A DNA stretch of 64,000 bases from Paludibacteraceae bacterium (lineage in GTDB: Bacteria; Bacteroidota; Bacteroidia; Bacteroidales; Paludibacteraceae). The notes under the pieces were generated by a model. It saw only the letters and a list, made by a program, of their open reading frames with translations. It made no database searches and had not been told where the DNA came from. Positions within the stretch are counted from its first letter, which is position 1. Every line of letters begins with the position of its first letter. Of this stretch, positions 20,601-29,200 are shown piece after piece. Both the position numbers and the translations under genes were made by a program. The stretch is taken from NCBI GenBank assembly GCA_017464025.1, contig JAFUEI010000014.1:1-64000 (forward strand), in the 5' to 3' direction.

Positions 20601-22147
20601 GTGCCGCGGCCCTTGCGGTCGGGGGCATTGGCCGAACCTTTCAGCATCTTCATGAACAGGGCGTTAGGAGCCTTCAGCGTCTCGCCGGCATCTGTTGAGA
20701 ACTCGCCTACCTGATACACCTGCCCGCCGAAGGTGTATTCGTAGGCCACGCAGAGCACCTCGTCCTGGTTCAAGGCCGAGCGGAGCGAGATATAACCCAA
20801 TGCGGCGTTCAGGGTGTATTCCGACGTGGAGAGCAGGCGGGCTGACTCTATCTTCTCGTAGTCTTCGCCGCCTTCCACTCCGTAGGCTGCCAGCGTGGAG
20901 AGCACGGCGTTCGACTGCTGGATGTCGCGCACGCCGGCAATGTTCTTCACCTCGTTGTAGAGCGAGTTGGCATTGTTGTAAGGTGCTTCCACGGCCCCCA
21001 TAGGCGTCCAGTGGTCGCGGTTGATGTGCTCCGTGCTGTGCTCGCCTAAGTCGGCAAAAGCCACGATGTTGCGGGCGTCTTCATAGCGTCCGCGCTTGTT
21101 GGTCACCCACACCTCTATTCGGTTGATGGTCACACCCGAGGCAATGTACGGGAGCTGCGCCATCGACTCTTCGTAGCGGTCGCGGAACCAGTGGCTTAGG
21201 AAGAAGTGGCGGTTCTCGTCGTAGTTGTCGATGCTCACGTCAAAGGCGGTTGTCTGGCTGCCGCCCTGCGAGTTCACCGATTGGCTCTGTGAGTTCTGCT
21301 GCGAGATGAGAGCCTGAACCGACAGCTTGCCGAACTTCAGGTCGGTCTTTATGCCGAACAGCGCCTGCGAACCGCGGATCAGTGAGGAGTTTAGGTTGAG
21401 CGATACGTTGCCGGCCTCGATGGACTGGATGATGTCGTCCTCCTTGCCTTTGTAGTTGAGTTTGATGTTCTGGCGGTCGAAGTCGAAGGACGCCTCCGTA
21501 TTGTAGTTCATGTTGAAGTTCAGTTTGTCGCCTACCTTTCCGTTGACGTTCAGCTGAATCTTCTCTTTGAAGTCAAACTGGTTGTTGTTCCTTCCGCGCT
21601 CCGTGAGGGCGGGGTTGTTGATGTATTGGTGCGAGAATCCGAACAGAAGCTCGGCAGAACCCTGCATCTTCAGTTGTACGCCGCCCGGGCCGAACACCTT
21701 GTCGGCTGGCCCGATGTTGAACTTCATGTCGGTGATGTCAAACTTCCGCTCGTTGTTGTGCTCCACCTCGCCTATCTTTTCCTGCCAGTAGCGCTGCATG
21801 GCCTGTTTCTCTGACCAGCCCTGATACTCTTGCTCGTTCATCAGGTACGGGGTGGCGATGTCCACATCGCCTATCTTGGTGTGGATGATGTAGTAGCCCG
21901 TCGATGGCTGGTATTCCACCTCCGTCTGCATATTCTCGGGGTCGCGAAGGTCGAGCGACGACGGCGGCCGCATGAGCTGCTCATAGTCGTCCGTCCCTGC
22001 CTTCTTGACCTGCAGGGGGGCCATCTGCACGCTGTCTGCTGCCGACGACAAAACAGCCGCATCCTGCTCGGATGTGTCCGTCAGTTCTTGTGCCGCCGTA
22101 AGGCAGGGCAACAAGGCAAACAAGAGGAAAGGCAGTAATCGCTTCAT
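14681..22147 (-). CDS. sprA: SprA, T9SS outer-membrane translocon
   Basis: SprA (Sov in Porphyromonas) is the very large outer-membrane beta-barrel through which T9SS cargo leaves the cell. The product has 2488 residues, normal for a family whose members are about 2400-2500. A signal peptide (MKRLLPFLLFALLPCLTAAQ) is followed by the family's N-terminal YDLRDPEN-like block (SLDLRDPENMQTEVEYQP, near residues 64-81). Family-like passages such as GNVSLNLNSSLIRGSQALFG and FGKLSVQALISQQNSQSQ follow. The C-terminal half is rich in alternating aromatic and polar beta-strands, and the protein ends in a barrel-type strand (NAGINIKLMLTR). It lies downstream of ruvA on the same strand with a 91-base gap carrying an 8-bp repeat, so it is probably expressed from the ruvA promoter. 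No other T9SS component gene is in the window. Confidence 0.95.
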   Translation of the reverse strand: MKRLLPFLLFALLPCLTAAQELTDTSEQDAAVLSSAADSVQMAPLQVKKAGTDDYEQLMRPPSSLDLRDPENMQTEVEYQPSTGYYIIHTKIGDVDIATPYLMNEQEYQGWSEKQAMQRYWQEKIGEVEHNNERKFDITDMKFNIGPADKVFGPGGVQLKMQGSAELLFGFSHQYINNPALTERGRNNNQFDFKEKIQLNVNGKVGDKLNFNMNYNTEASFDFDRQNIKLNYKGKEDDIIQSIEAGNVSLNLNSSLIRGSQALFGIKTDLKFGKLSVQALISQQNSQSQSVNSQGGSQTTAFDVSIDNYDENRHFFLSHWFRDRYEESMAQLPYIASGVTINRIEVWVTNKRGRYEDARNIVAFADLGEHSTEHINRDHWTPMGAVEAPYNNANSLYNEVKNIAGVRDIQQSNAVLSTLAAYGVEGGEDYEKIESARLLSTSEYTLNAALGYISLRSALNQDEVLCVAYEYTFGGQVYQVGEFSTDAGETLKAPNALFMKMLKGSANAPDRKGRGTWDLMMKNVYSLGAMQMTSEKFELYITYRNDSVGTDLQYLPEGDVKGKQLLRVMQLDRLDQKNNPSPDGRFDYVESYTAISSNGRIIFPVLEPFGSHLRKMIGNDQIADKYVFQELYDSTLVIAQEISEKNKFRLTGKYQGTAGGQIRLNAMNIPRGSVVVTAGGATLRENIDYTVDYTMGTVTILNQSILESGTNVDVKLENQSTFSLTRKGLYGTHLEYQFNKDFVLGGTLMHLREAPLTTKVNTGSEPISNTIWGVNGSYKKEFMWLTNAINAVPWMTATAPSTFQVNGEFAHLIPGHTSEVGAEGRAYIDDFEATKTNIDIHYPNFWFLASTPSAFPESKLSNNLQYGKNRAHIAWFAVDPNVFGHAQVNTPQHLRNDVEGFSDHRTRTIFEQEVFPNKPDLGGAVENRMSVMNISFYPSERGPYNLDASDIQPDGHLSRPQDRWGGLMRKLDNTDFETANIEYIEIWMLDPFLTNPDPSYQGGDLYFNLGDVSEDILKDGKKAFEHGLPVTDAEEANVDYTVWGRVPKTTSTVTAFSNEAGARQRQDVGLNGLSSEQEMQFEYQGTHPYRDYVEALQSKVTADVWNRWADDRFSPRNNPSGDQYHYYRGSDFDREEVSVLDRYKHYNGTQGNSPDMSDNQENYGTASTLVPDIEDINSDNTLSEYEKYYEYHISLRPGQLEVGKQYIAQKLISSVTLPNGNKTDVAWYQFKIPVRDPNAYTKVGGVRNFKSIRFMRMYLTGFTQETFLRIAALNLVRGEWRQYTKDLYPVQTPPTSAGSMDVQAVNIEENASRTPVNYVLPPGVSRQTDPGQAQAIPLNEQAMVLRVHDLAPADARAVYKNTSYDMRQYKKLQMFVHAEQLEVEDPTLRDGDLSVFIRLGSDMRNNYYEYEIPLSLTEPGTYNGGNVQDREKVWRPDNMFDFPFEVLTNAKLARNKAKRQGAAGVSNTQPYVIYDDGSGKPRNRITVMGNPTLGEVDNIMIGVRNKGNTAHAGEIWVNELRMSQFNEEGGVAAMANVALGISDIGQVNVAGQLETAGYGSIESNVLDRNLDNRYRLSVSAALEGGRLFPEQAKLQIPLYFAYTNETTTPKYDPLDTDIRLADNLETFQTKEERDSVNLMSNTVQESTNFSISNAKVNIKSKKKDMFYDPANISLSYSRAQQNRHTPDMERDMQKEDRGQLTYSYSFNPKPWEPFKNIEKVQKLKWISELNIYYLPQSWGFSTDMRRQYTHMKMRDFNQDPDVKQDLTFSKDWMWNRNVDFKYDLTKNIKFSFQSAMNSTVEEGAYTPEIIRDYAFTHDYYEAWRDTVLGSLKTMGLPYQYQQVFTGSVSVPFNRFKSLDWLTANASYNATYNWNRTARQTQQQNQADLGNTVSSLQSWQADGQMNFENLYNKSKYLKDINTRYNGRPQRSRFRPKTFSYTLTAQKDSTVEVTHRLGSELLDISATDSKGRSVRVKTKSLDANKLAVTPREDCKEVTLTITTRDPNKRTPAQIAGDLSLRFLMLLRKVQVTYRETHSLNVPGFGPQAGFMGQRRVNGTYAPGFDFAFGFIPSDFLEKAKQRGWLSGDTTVVQPAVRAKTSDFDIKLTVEPFPGFKVQLNGKRYAAESSSIIYTYDQLQETFTGSFNITSVAAATAFDRIGNAESNFEAASFDRFLQYRTEMAGRVQSMYDELTYPDRGFLSYTAYAGKPYNRANGTVNPNSADVLVPAFLAAYTGRDVQKVSTNPFLGILNILPNWSVSYDGLGKLPWMRDHFRSVNLTHAYVCKYAIGSYSSYSTWIPAGDGNRQLGFVRDVATDAPVPSSPYDISSVSLTEQFSPLIGVNMTMKNSLNAKVEYRKQRNLTLNVTSVQLMEGQTDELVIGVGYTVKDFDVILKLKNDKQNRVKNDLKLSVDISYKDMKTLLRKVEENVTQASSGNKVLGIKVAADYVLSSKINIQFFYDHQGTTPLISTSYPIKQDNAGINIKLMLTR

Positions 22148-22207
22148 CCTATAGGGTCATACACAGCGGAGAAGTGTTTCGATAGGCAAAGAGATTTAGG
22201 GTGATTA

Positions 22208-22231
22208 TGGTTGAATGGTTGAATGGTTGAA
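22208..22231. repeat. 8-bp tandem repeat, three copies, between ruvA and sprA
   Basis: TGGTTGAA occurs three times perfectly (22208-22231), directly after the ruvA stop in the transcribed direction and ahead of the sprA start. Confidence 0.9.
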
Positions 22232-22238
22232 TTGTTTG

Positions 22239-22841
22239 TTACAGCATCTTGAGGGCTTGGCGTATAACGGCTTCTACGGCTTGGTCGGGGTCGGACTTCA
22301 ATATCTTGTCCACTACCTTGGTGCTCGCGGCGGCGGGGAAGCCCAGCATGGTCAGGGCACTGACGGCTTCCTGTCGTATCTCGCTGTCGAAGAGCACCGT
22401 CTGCTCCACGGCTTCGATAGCCTCACCCGTGCCGAGGTCAATCTTGAGCACTTTGTCCTTCAGGTCCACCACAATACGTTGTGCCGTCTTGCCGCCGATG
22501 CCTTTGATGCGGTTCAGAGCGGCCACGTTGCCCGTAGCCAGTATCTGGCGCATCTCGCCGGCAGAGTAGCCCGACATAATCATGCGGGCCGTGTTCGGAC
22601 CCACTCCGCTGACGCTGTTGAGCAGCAGAAACAGCTCCCGCTCCCCTTTGTTCATGAAGCCGAACAGCAGATGGGCGTCTTCGCGAATCACTTCCGTCAC
22701 GAACAACTTCGTCTCCTTGCGGTCACTCAGAGCCGTAAACGTGGAGAGGGTGATGTTGACCTCATAGCCGATACCTCCCGTCTCAAGCACGGCATACAAC
22801 GGCGTGAGTTCGGCAATCTGTCCTTTTATATAATCTATCAT
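22239..22841 (-). CDS. ruvA: Holliday junction branch migration protein RuvA
   Basis: RuvA binds four-way DNA junctions and loads the RuvB motor for branch migration in recombination repair. All parts are present in 200 residues: an N-terminal OB fold (MIDYIKGQIAELTPLYAVLE), two helix-hairpin-helix motifs in the middle (LLNSVSGVGPNTARMIMSG and LNRIKGIGGKTAQRIVVDL) and a C-terminal three-helix domain that contacts RuvB. ruvA upstream of sprA/sov is an arrangement known in other Bacteroidales. It has a strong Bacteroidota-type promoter about 120 bases upstream, and the leader holds short repeats. Confidence 0.97.
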   Translation of the reverse strand: MIDYIKGQIAELTPLYAVLETGGIGYEVNITLSTFTALSDRKETKLFVTEVIREDAHLLFGFMNKGERELFLLLNSVSGVGPNTARMIMSGYSAGEMRQILATGNVAALNRIKGIGGKTAQRIVVDLKDKVLKIDLGTGEAIEAVEQTVLFDSEIRQEAVSALTMLGFPAAASTKVVDKILKSDPDQAVEAVIRQALKML

Positions 22842-22886
22842 TTTGTGCTTTGTTCGGTTAGGTGTTTAGTGCTTCTCCCTTTTGGC

Positions 22887-22932
22887 GTTTTGCGCTTCGC
22901 CTGTAAGACATTTTGCGCTCCGCCTGTAAAGA
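22887..22932. repeat. Imperfect ~23-bp direct repeat in the ruvA leader
   Basis: TTTTGCGCTTCGCCTGTAAGA is followed by TTTTGCGCTCCGCCTGTAAAGA, and a third partial copy begins TTTTGCACTTT. The array lies between the ruvA promoter and start codon, so it is transcribed as leader. Confidence 0.7.
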
Positions 22933-22959
22933 CATTTTGCACTTTACCCGATTAAGCGA

Positions 22960-22991
22960 CAAAAGTACTGCAAATTTCGCACATACACAAA
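22960..22991 (-). promoter_or_regulatory. Promoter of ruvA (and probably sprA)
   Basis: On the minus strand, -33 TTTG (complement of 22988-22991), a 20-bp spacer, and -7 TACTTTTG (complement of 22960-22967). An A-tract lies just upstream of the -33 box. Confidence 0.8.
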
Positions 22992-23060
22992 CTTTTTTTC
23001 GATGTAGCACACCAACGTCTCAAAATACGACAGACTTATGCTATCCTCCGCATGTCTCTT

Positions 23061-23086
23061 CCTCCCTCTGGGGGGATAGAGGGAGG
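23061..23086. repeat. GC-rich intergenic palindrome
   Basis: CCTCCCTCT (23061-23069) pairs with AGAGGGAGG (23078-23086). It resembles G/C-run palindromes at 41514-41570 and 61905-61950 and may be a copy of a dispersed intergenic element. Confidence 0.55.
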
Positions 23087-23091
23087 GTATT

Positions 23092-23127
23092 GGGTTATCG
23101 GGGTTATCGGTGGTTATCGGGTTATCC
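23092..23127. repeat. 9-10-bp tandem repeat (GGGTTATCG)
   Basis: Two perfect copies of GGGTTATCG are followed by GTGGTTATCG and GGTTATCC. It lies beyond the terminator of the 2348-aa gene and upstream of the ruvA promoter. Confidence 0.8.
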
Positions 23128-23136
23128 AAGATCCCC

Positions 23137-23174
23137 AAAAAGGAGCGGGTCTCCGTTTGGAAACCCGCTCCTTT
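23137..23174 (-). terminator. Rho-independent terminator of the 2348-aa gene
   Basis: Twelve perfect base pairs (AAAGGAGCGGGT at 23139-23150 with ACCCGCTCCTTT at 23163-23174). On the minus strand the stem runs into TTTTT. It lies about 40 bases past the stop. Confidence 0.9.
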
Positions 23175-23212
23175 CTCGGTTCAGCCCACAGGGGGCTTCT
23201 GTTTAGTGTCGC

Positions 23213-26200
23213 TTACTGTACGTTCACCTTGCGTACATCGCCGCTCGTGCGGACGATGTAGATGCCTGCGGCAGGAACGGTGAAGCGTGCTTCTCCGGTC
23301 TGCACTGCGCTGCCGCACAGACGGCCCGTGAGGTCGAAGAGGCGGATATCGTCAGCACGGTTGAGCGAGACAATCACCTCTCCGTCTTGTACGCGTACCT
23401 GCATCAGCACTTCGTCAGCATCGTCTATACCGCTGGCTTTCTTCTTGAACGTAGCTGTCAGCGTCAGGTCTTCCTTGCCAATGGTGATGGTGCGGCTTGC
23501 GTTCGTGTTGCCGTCCGACCACTTGTCAAACTCATAGTCGTCGTTCGGCGTAGCCACGATGGTGACGGTCTGTCCGGCAGAGTATTTGCCGTTCACTTCG
23601 GTGTTCACCGTACCGCCGGTACCGGCCGTTATGGTCAGCTGATACTGTACAGCCTTGAAGCTGGCGGTCAAGTTCAGGTCAGCTGTACCAATGGTGATGG
23701 TGCGCTTCGCATCCTTGTTGCCGTCCGACCATTGGTCAAACTCGTAGCCCTCATTGGCGGTGGCTATGATTTCTATCTCATCGCCTTCGTAGTAGGTGCC
23801 GTTCAACTGGCTGTTTACGCTGCCGCCAACGCCGGCCGCGATGGTAAGCGTATGCTGCGGAGTGCTGCCTGCAAGCTCGAAGGTTGCTGTCAGCGTGAGG
23901 TCGGCCGTCAGGTTGATGACGCGCGAGAGCAGTTTGCTGCCGTCGCTCCAGCCGGTGAAGCGGTAGCCTGCATCGGGTGTGGCGATGATATTGATGTCCT
24001 CGTCTGCACGGTGCATGCCGTTCACCTCTGTGTTGACGCTGCCGCCTGCGTTGGCCGTCAAGGTGAGCTGATATACTTTCACGAACTCGGCCTTCAGCGT
24101 GATGTCACCCGTGATGCTTACGTTGCGGTTCGGCTCGGTGTTGCCGTCCGACCACTGCTTGAAGAGGTAACCGCTGTTGGGCACTGCCTTGATGTTCACG
24201 TTGTCGCCTTCGGTATATTTGCCGTTCACTTCCGTGTTCACTGTGCCGCCCTCGCCGGCCGAAATGGTCAGCGTATATTGCTTGATGGACTTGTAGGTAG
24301 CATGCAGTGTGATGTTTTTGGTCATCACAATCTCACGCCATGCGTCCGTAACGCCGTCCGACCAGCTGACAAATTCATGCTCTCCGTCGGCAGAACCGGT
24401 GCTGATGTAAATCTTGTACCCCTCCGGATAGTTTCCGCTCGGGTCGGGATAAAGCGCTCCGCCTTCGTCCACGGTCACGGTCAGTTTGTAGGTCTTCTCC
24501 GATGTGATGGTTGCGTAGGTTCCTTGGTATTCGCCAACTGTGTTGTAGCGTCCTTTGCTGAACTCGGTCAGTGCCGTTACATAACATTCATACACGCCTT
24601 CTCTCTGGTTGTTCAGCGTAAAGGTGTTGCCCTTAACAATCTCGTCAGCCACTACCTCACCGGTGTAATTGTCTTCTTGGTAGTAGATGTACACTTGCGA
24701 ATACTCGGCCGGTGTCTCCCAAGTCAGGCTGATGTTGTTGCCGCTCACGGTCGCTTTCAGGTTCTTGACAGAGATGTCTATGCCTTCCTTCACGGTGAGT
24801 GTATCTCCTGTTACTCTTGTCGTGAGCGATTTGTACTGTTTGTCAAGTGCTCTCACTGACCATGAGTATTTGCCCGACTGCGGGAAGGTGAACGTGGCCG
24901 TTGTCGTGCTGATGGTGTCGTGCTTGTAGTAGTAGTTGCTGCCCGACCATACCTCATATATCTCAAGGTCATAGTACAAGTCGGCGGTGTTCGATTTCCA
25001 GGTGAAGTTGAAGGTCACTTCGTCATCCGATGCCGACTTCAGCTCGGTCAGCTTCACCGTGCTCTGGATGTAAGTAACCGTAGGTCCGGCCACTACTTGT
25101 GAGAGTCGGCTCCAATATTCGTTGTCGTATGCATAAACGTACCACTTGATGGTCTTGCCGGCCCATTCGTCGTCTAAGCTGGTGCTGAATTTAGTGTCGT
25201 AAGCATACCAGCCAGAGATATAGTTGTCCTTCTCATCACGGCAATATACTATATAGGTGTCACTCTTGTCCTTCGCGCTCCAGCTGAAGTCGATGCCGCC
25301 GGCGTATGCCGTGGCCTTCAGGTCGGTAGGCGTGTAGTTGTGCGAGGTGGCGTTGCAGGCTGCCGGACGAATCGACGAACCGTAGTTGAGCTGCAGGCAG
25401 GTGTCGCCGCTCACGCGTACTTGGCCGTAGTCGTTCGTTGTACCGATGTTCAGCTGTGCGCTCGGATTGCTTGTTGTGAAGGTGTAGCTGTACCAGTGGT
25501 TGCCCTCCTCGGTCGGTTTGCCCCACTTTATCGTGTAGCTCGTCTCGTTATAGATGCCTATCGCAATATCCTTGCTTTCTATGCCGCAGTCCTCGTTCAG
25601 GAGCAGGCGCACCTTGATGTCGCGCTTGTTTTCTGCTACGGTGAATTCGCTTGCGGTATGACCTATCAGCTCATAAGACTCGTTATATACCTGCACATTC
25701 CAGGTGTATTTGCCGGCAAGGTTGATGCCTTGGTTTGCCTTCACTTGCAGTTTCTCGCCTGCAAGCAACGTGCGGCTGAAAGCATAATTGCCGTTCGGGT
25801 CATATACGCGTATCTCATATCTGGCTACACCATCTACGGCATTCCAGCTCAGCGTCCACGTGCCGTCACCGTTGTCGGTGGCTTTCAGGCCGGTGGGGTT
25901 GTACTGGCTGGGCTGGATGCTGAAGCTTGTCCCCTTCACCTCTTTGCTGGCCTGATTGTAGTTTTCGTCAAGGGCATATACCGACCATTCTTTCACGCTC
26001 ACCGCCTCTGTGTTCATCGTATATACGGTCAGTGTGTTGCCTTCTACGTTATGGTTGGCAATGTTATTGCCCTTCTCGTCGTATGCGATTACGTGATAGG
26101 CCTTGGCCGCATCTTTCGATGCCCATGTGAAGGTCACCATGCCCTTGCCGCCGGTTGCCTTTAGGCCGGTAGGTGTATAGTCATGGTTCTTTGCTTCACA

Positions 26201-29200
26201 CGATACGCTGCTGATATTGTGATAGCTGCCATCGTTTGCATAGCCTACAGCCATGCAGCAGTCGCTCGTGAGACCCTCGGCATTCCATGTCTGTTTGGCA
26301 CCGCTCCAGCCTTCGTTCTCCACATCCTTGTTCACGGCAAGGATGTTGTAGCTGAAGTCAGTACCCAAACTCAGGGTCGTGCTGTACCAGTTGCCGCCGT
26401 CGGCCTTCATCTTCTCGGCCTTGCCGGGCTGTGAGTTGCTCCACCACCATATCCACATGCCTTTCTCTGTCGGCATGTTGCTGTCGTCCGTTACAAGCAC
26501 GCGTATCGTCACGTCACCCAGTGCTGTCAAGGTGACTGTGAAGTTGGTTGTGGCCTCACCCAGCAGCGAACCGTTTTCGTTGTAAGCACGCACGCTCACA
26601 TAGTAGTCGCCTTCATTCTTCAGTTTGTCGGTGCGTACCGACGGGCTCAGGCTCGAGCCGTCGTATTCCCAACTCATATAGCCGTAGTCCGGACCGCTGT
26701 ACTCTACTTCGTAACGCTGTACGCCTTCTTTGTATTTCCAGAAGATGGAGTAGGTGTTGTCCTTGTTGTCCACCACCTTCAGGTCTTCCGGTATGAACGG
26801 CGTGGGCTGCATGGTGAACGTGCCGCTGGCCGCCACTGTCATGCCTGCCTGGGTAGAATAGTCGCTATACGGAGTAACGGTCCATGTGTACTCGGTGGTC
26901 ACAGCGTTGGTGAATATAATCTCCCGTTTGGCGGGACCGGTCAGGTTATATGCCCTGTAGCTGTACGCGGCGTAACTCTTGTCTTTCTCGTAGATATCAA
27001 TGCTGTAGTAGTACGCATAGTCTTCTGCCTCCCATTCAAATACGGCCTTGCCTTCTCCCGGAGTCACTTTCAGGTTCTTAGGCACATAGTTGTGGTCGGT
27101 GCGGCTGCAGATGCTGTTGCCGTAAGTCCAACCGTGTACGCTGCCGTCTTCAGCCCATTTTACTTCTAAACAGATGTTTTGGGCGTTCTCGTTGTTCAGG
27201 TCAGAGGTCTGGACAGCTCCTGTCCAGTCTTCCGTCTTGGTGATTTCGCGGTTGACAACCAGCAGGTTGTAGCACGGGTCTGTTACATTAAACGTGGCTT
27301 CATACCAGCGCCCGCCCTTGTCGGTCGCTTTCACGCAACTGCCCGACGGGTTGCTCTCGCTCCACCACCAGATGCTGATGCCTTCGCTTACCGGCATGTT
27401 GCAGTCGGTCGGTACCAATACGTTCACCGTCACTTCGCCTATCGGCTTCAGCGCTGCCGTGAAGTTGCCGCTCTCCTCACCGCGGAGCGTGTAGTTTTTG
27501 TCGTAAGAATATATTGTCCATGTGTAGTCGCCGTTGTACAGCAACGGGAAGGTGGCCTCGCTTATCTGCACGCTGATGTTTCGGCTGCCGCTCTTCGGGT
27601 CGTACAGCTCTACCTGCCATCTGCAGTCGTCCACTTCGCCGAGGGTCGCCCAGGTCAGCGTCACCGTGTTGTCGTCGTTCACTACGGCCTGCAGGTTCGT
27701 GGGAACATACGGACTGGGCTGAACAGTGGCATCCGGACCGTTCAGCTCGGCTGATACATAGTCCCAGTTCTGGTTGTAGGCCCGTATGCTCCAACTTACG
27801 TTCTCGGCCGTCTTGTTGTTCATCTTGTAGGTATAGGCTAACTTATTATCGTTGTTTCCCGGATAATAGTAGTAGTTGTTGCCGTTGATGTTGAGCAGAT
27901 ACGTATAGGCGGTGTCCTTGGCGGCCCACGTCAGCGTCACTTCGCCGGCTCCGCCTTCTGCTTTCAGGTCGGTGGGGATGTAGTTCTTCCCTCGGTCGTC
28001 GCAGTCGGACTTCTTGTAGATGTCCCATTTCTCTTCACCGTTGTTATACATCGTCCAGCAGCCCGGCTGATATACGTTGCTTACGTCGTATGTCTGCTTC
28101 GCGCCGCTCCAGTCGCCGCCGCTCACGTCTTTGTTCACGGCCAGGAAGCTGAATGTAGCCGCTTCCGTTATGTCCACGTCTGCTGTCCACCAGTTGCCGC
28201 CTAAGTCGGTCATCTTCACGGTGCTGTTCCCCTTGTCGGTCCAGTAGTACAGCCACAGGCCGTTGTTGGTCTCCGTGTCCATCGGGTTGTTGTTGCTCCA
28301 ACTGTTGAAGATGCTCACGTTCACCTTGCCAAGCGGCTGCAGGTCGGCCGTGAAGGTGCCCTGATCTTGGGCAACGGTTTGATAGGTGCCTTTTACGTAA
28401 CCATAGGCATATACATACACCGTATAATCACCACTTTCAGGCAGGTAAGGACTGATGATGGAAGGCTTGCTGCCGTTGGCCGGCACATTATCCATATAGT
28501 AGGTGTTGTAGGTGCTGTTGTTCCGGAAGCTTACATTGTATTCTTCTGCATATTTCTCGGCGGTGAAATCAACCGTATAAGTATTGTCCTTGTTGGATGT
28601 CACCTTGAGGTCCTTCATAGCATACGGACTCGGTTTCACTGTGAAGGGGTCGCCATACACGTAGGCAGACGAGGTGTAGTAGTTCTTGTAGGCATATACC
28701 CACCATTTGCTGATGGTCTCGTCGGTATTGTTGCCGAGCGAGATAACGGCGGATGTGCTATATACGGTCTGGCTGTAGTATTTCCCTTTGCTGTCTATCC
28801 ATATCACTTCCCATTGTTTGGGATCATCCTCCGTTGTCTCCCAGCTCAAAGAGGCTATACCACCTTCCGACACGTCAGCCTTCGGGTTCTTCGGCGTGTA
28901 GTTGTTGCCATATACCTCTGCCGTAGTGTACGCCCGCGTCCACTGGTCACTTTCGTCTAAGTTCAGAATGTAGTAGCTCGTCTGCGTGTTCCATTTGTCA
29001 AACTGCCACTCGCTGGTCTGTATCGTGGCCGTGGCAGGGTCAGTGCTGTTGATAAGGTAGGCCTTGATGTTGTCCTTGGTGTAGCTGGTCTGGAAGTGAT
29101 ACCAGTTCTTGCTGTCTGCTGTCAGCGTAACCACGTTCTCTTCAAAGCCCTCATATTTCCATACCATTGCAACGCCTTTCCCGGTCAGGAACTTGCTGTC

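Noticed and set aside
23387..24859. 490-codon plus-strand open frame within the 2348-aa gene
   Set aside because: Antisense to InlB-B-like repeats and periodic only because the real gene is repetitive.
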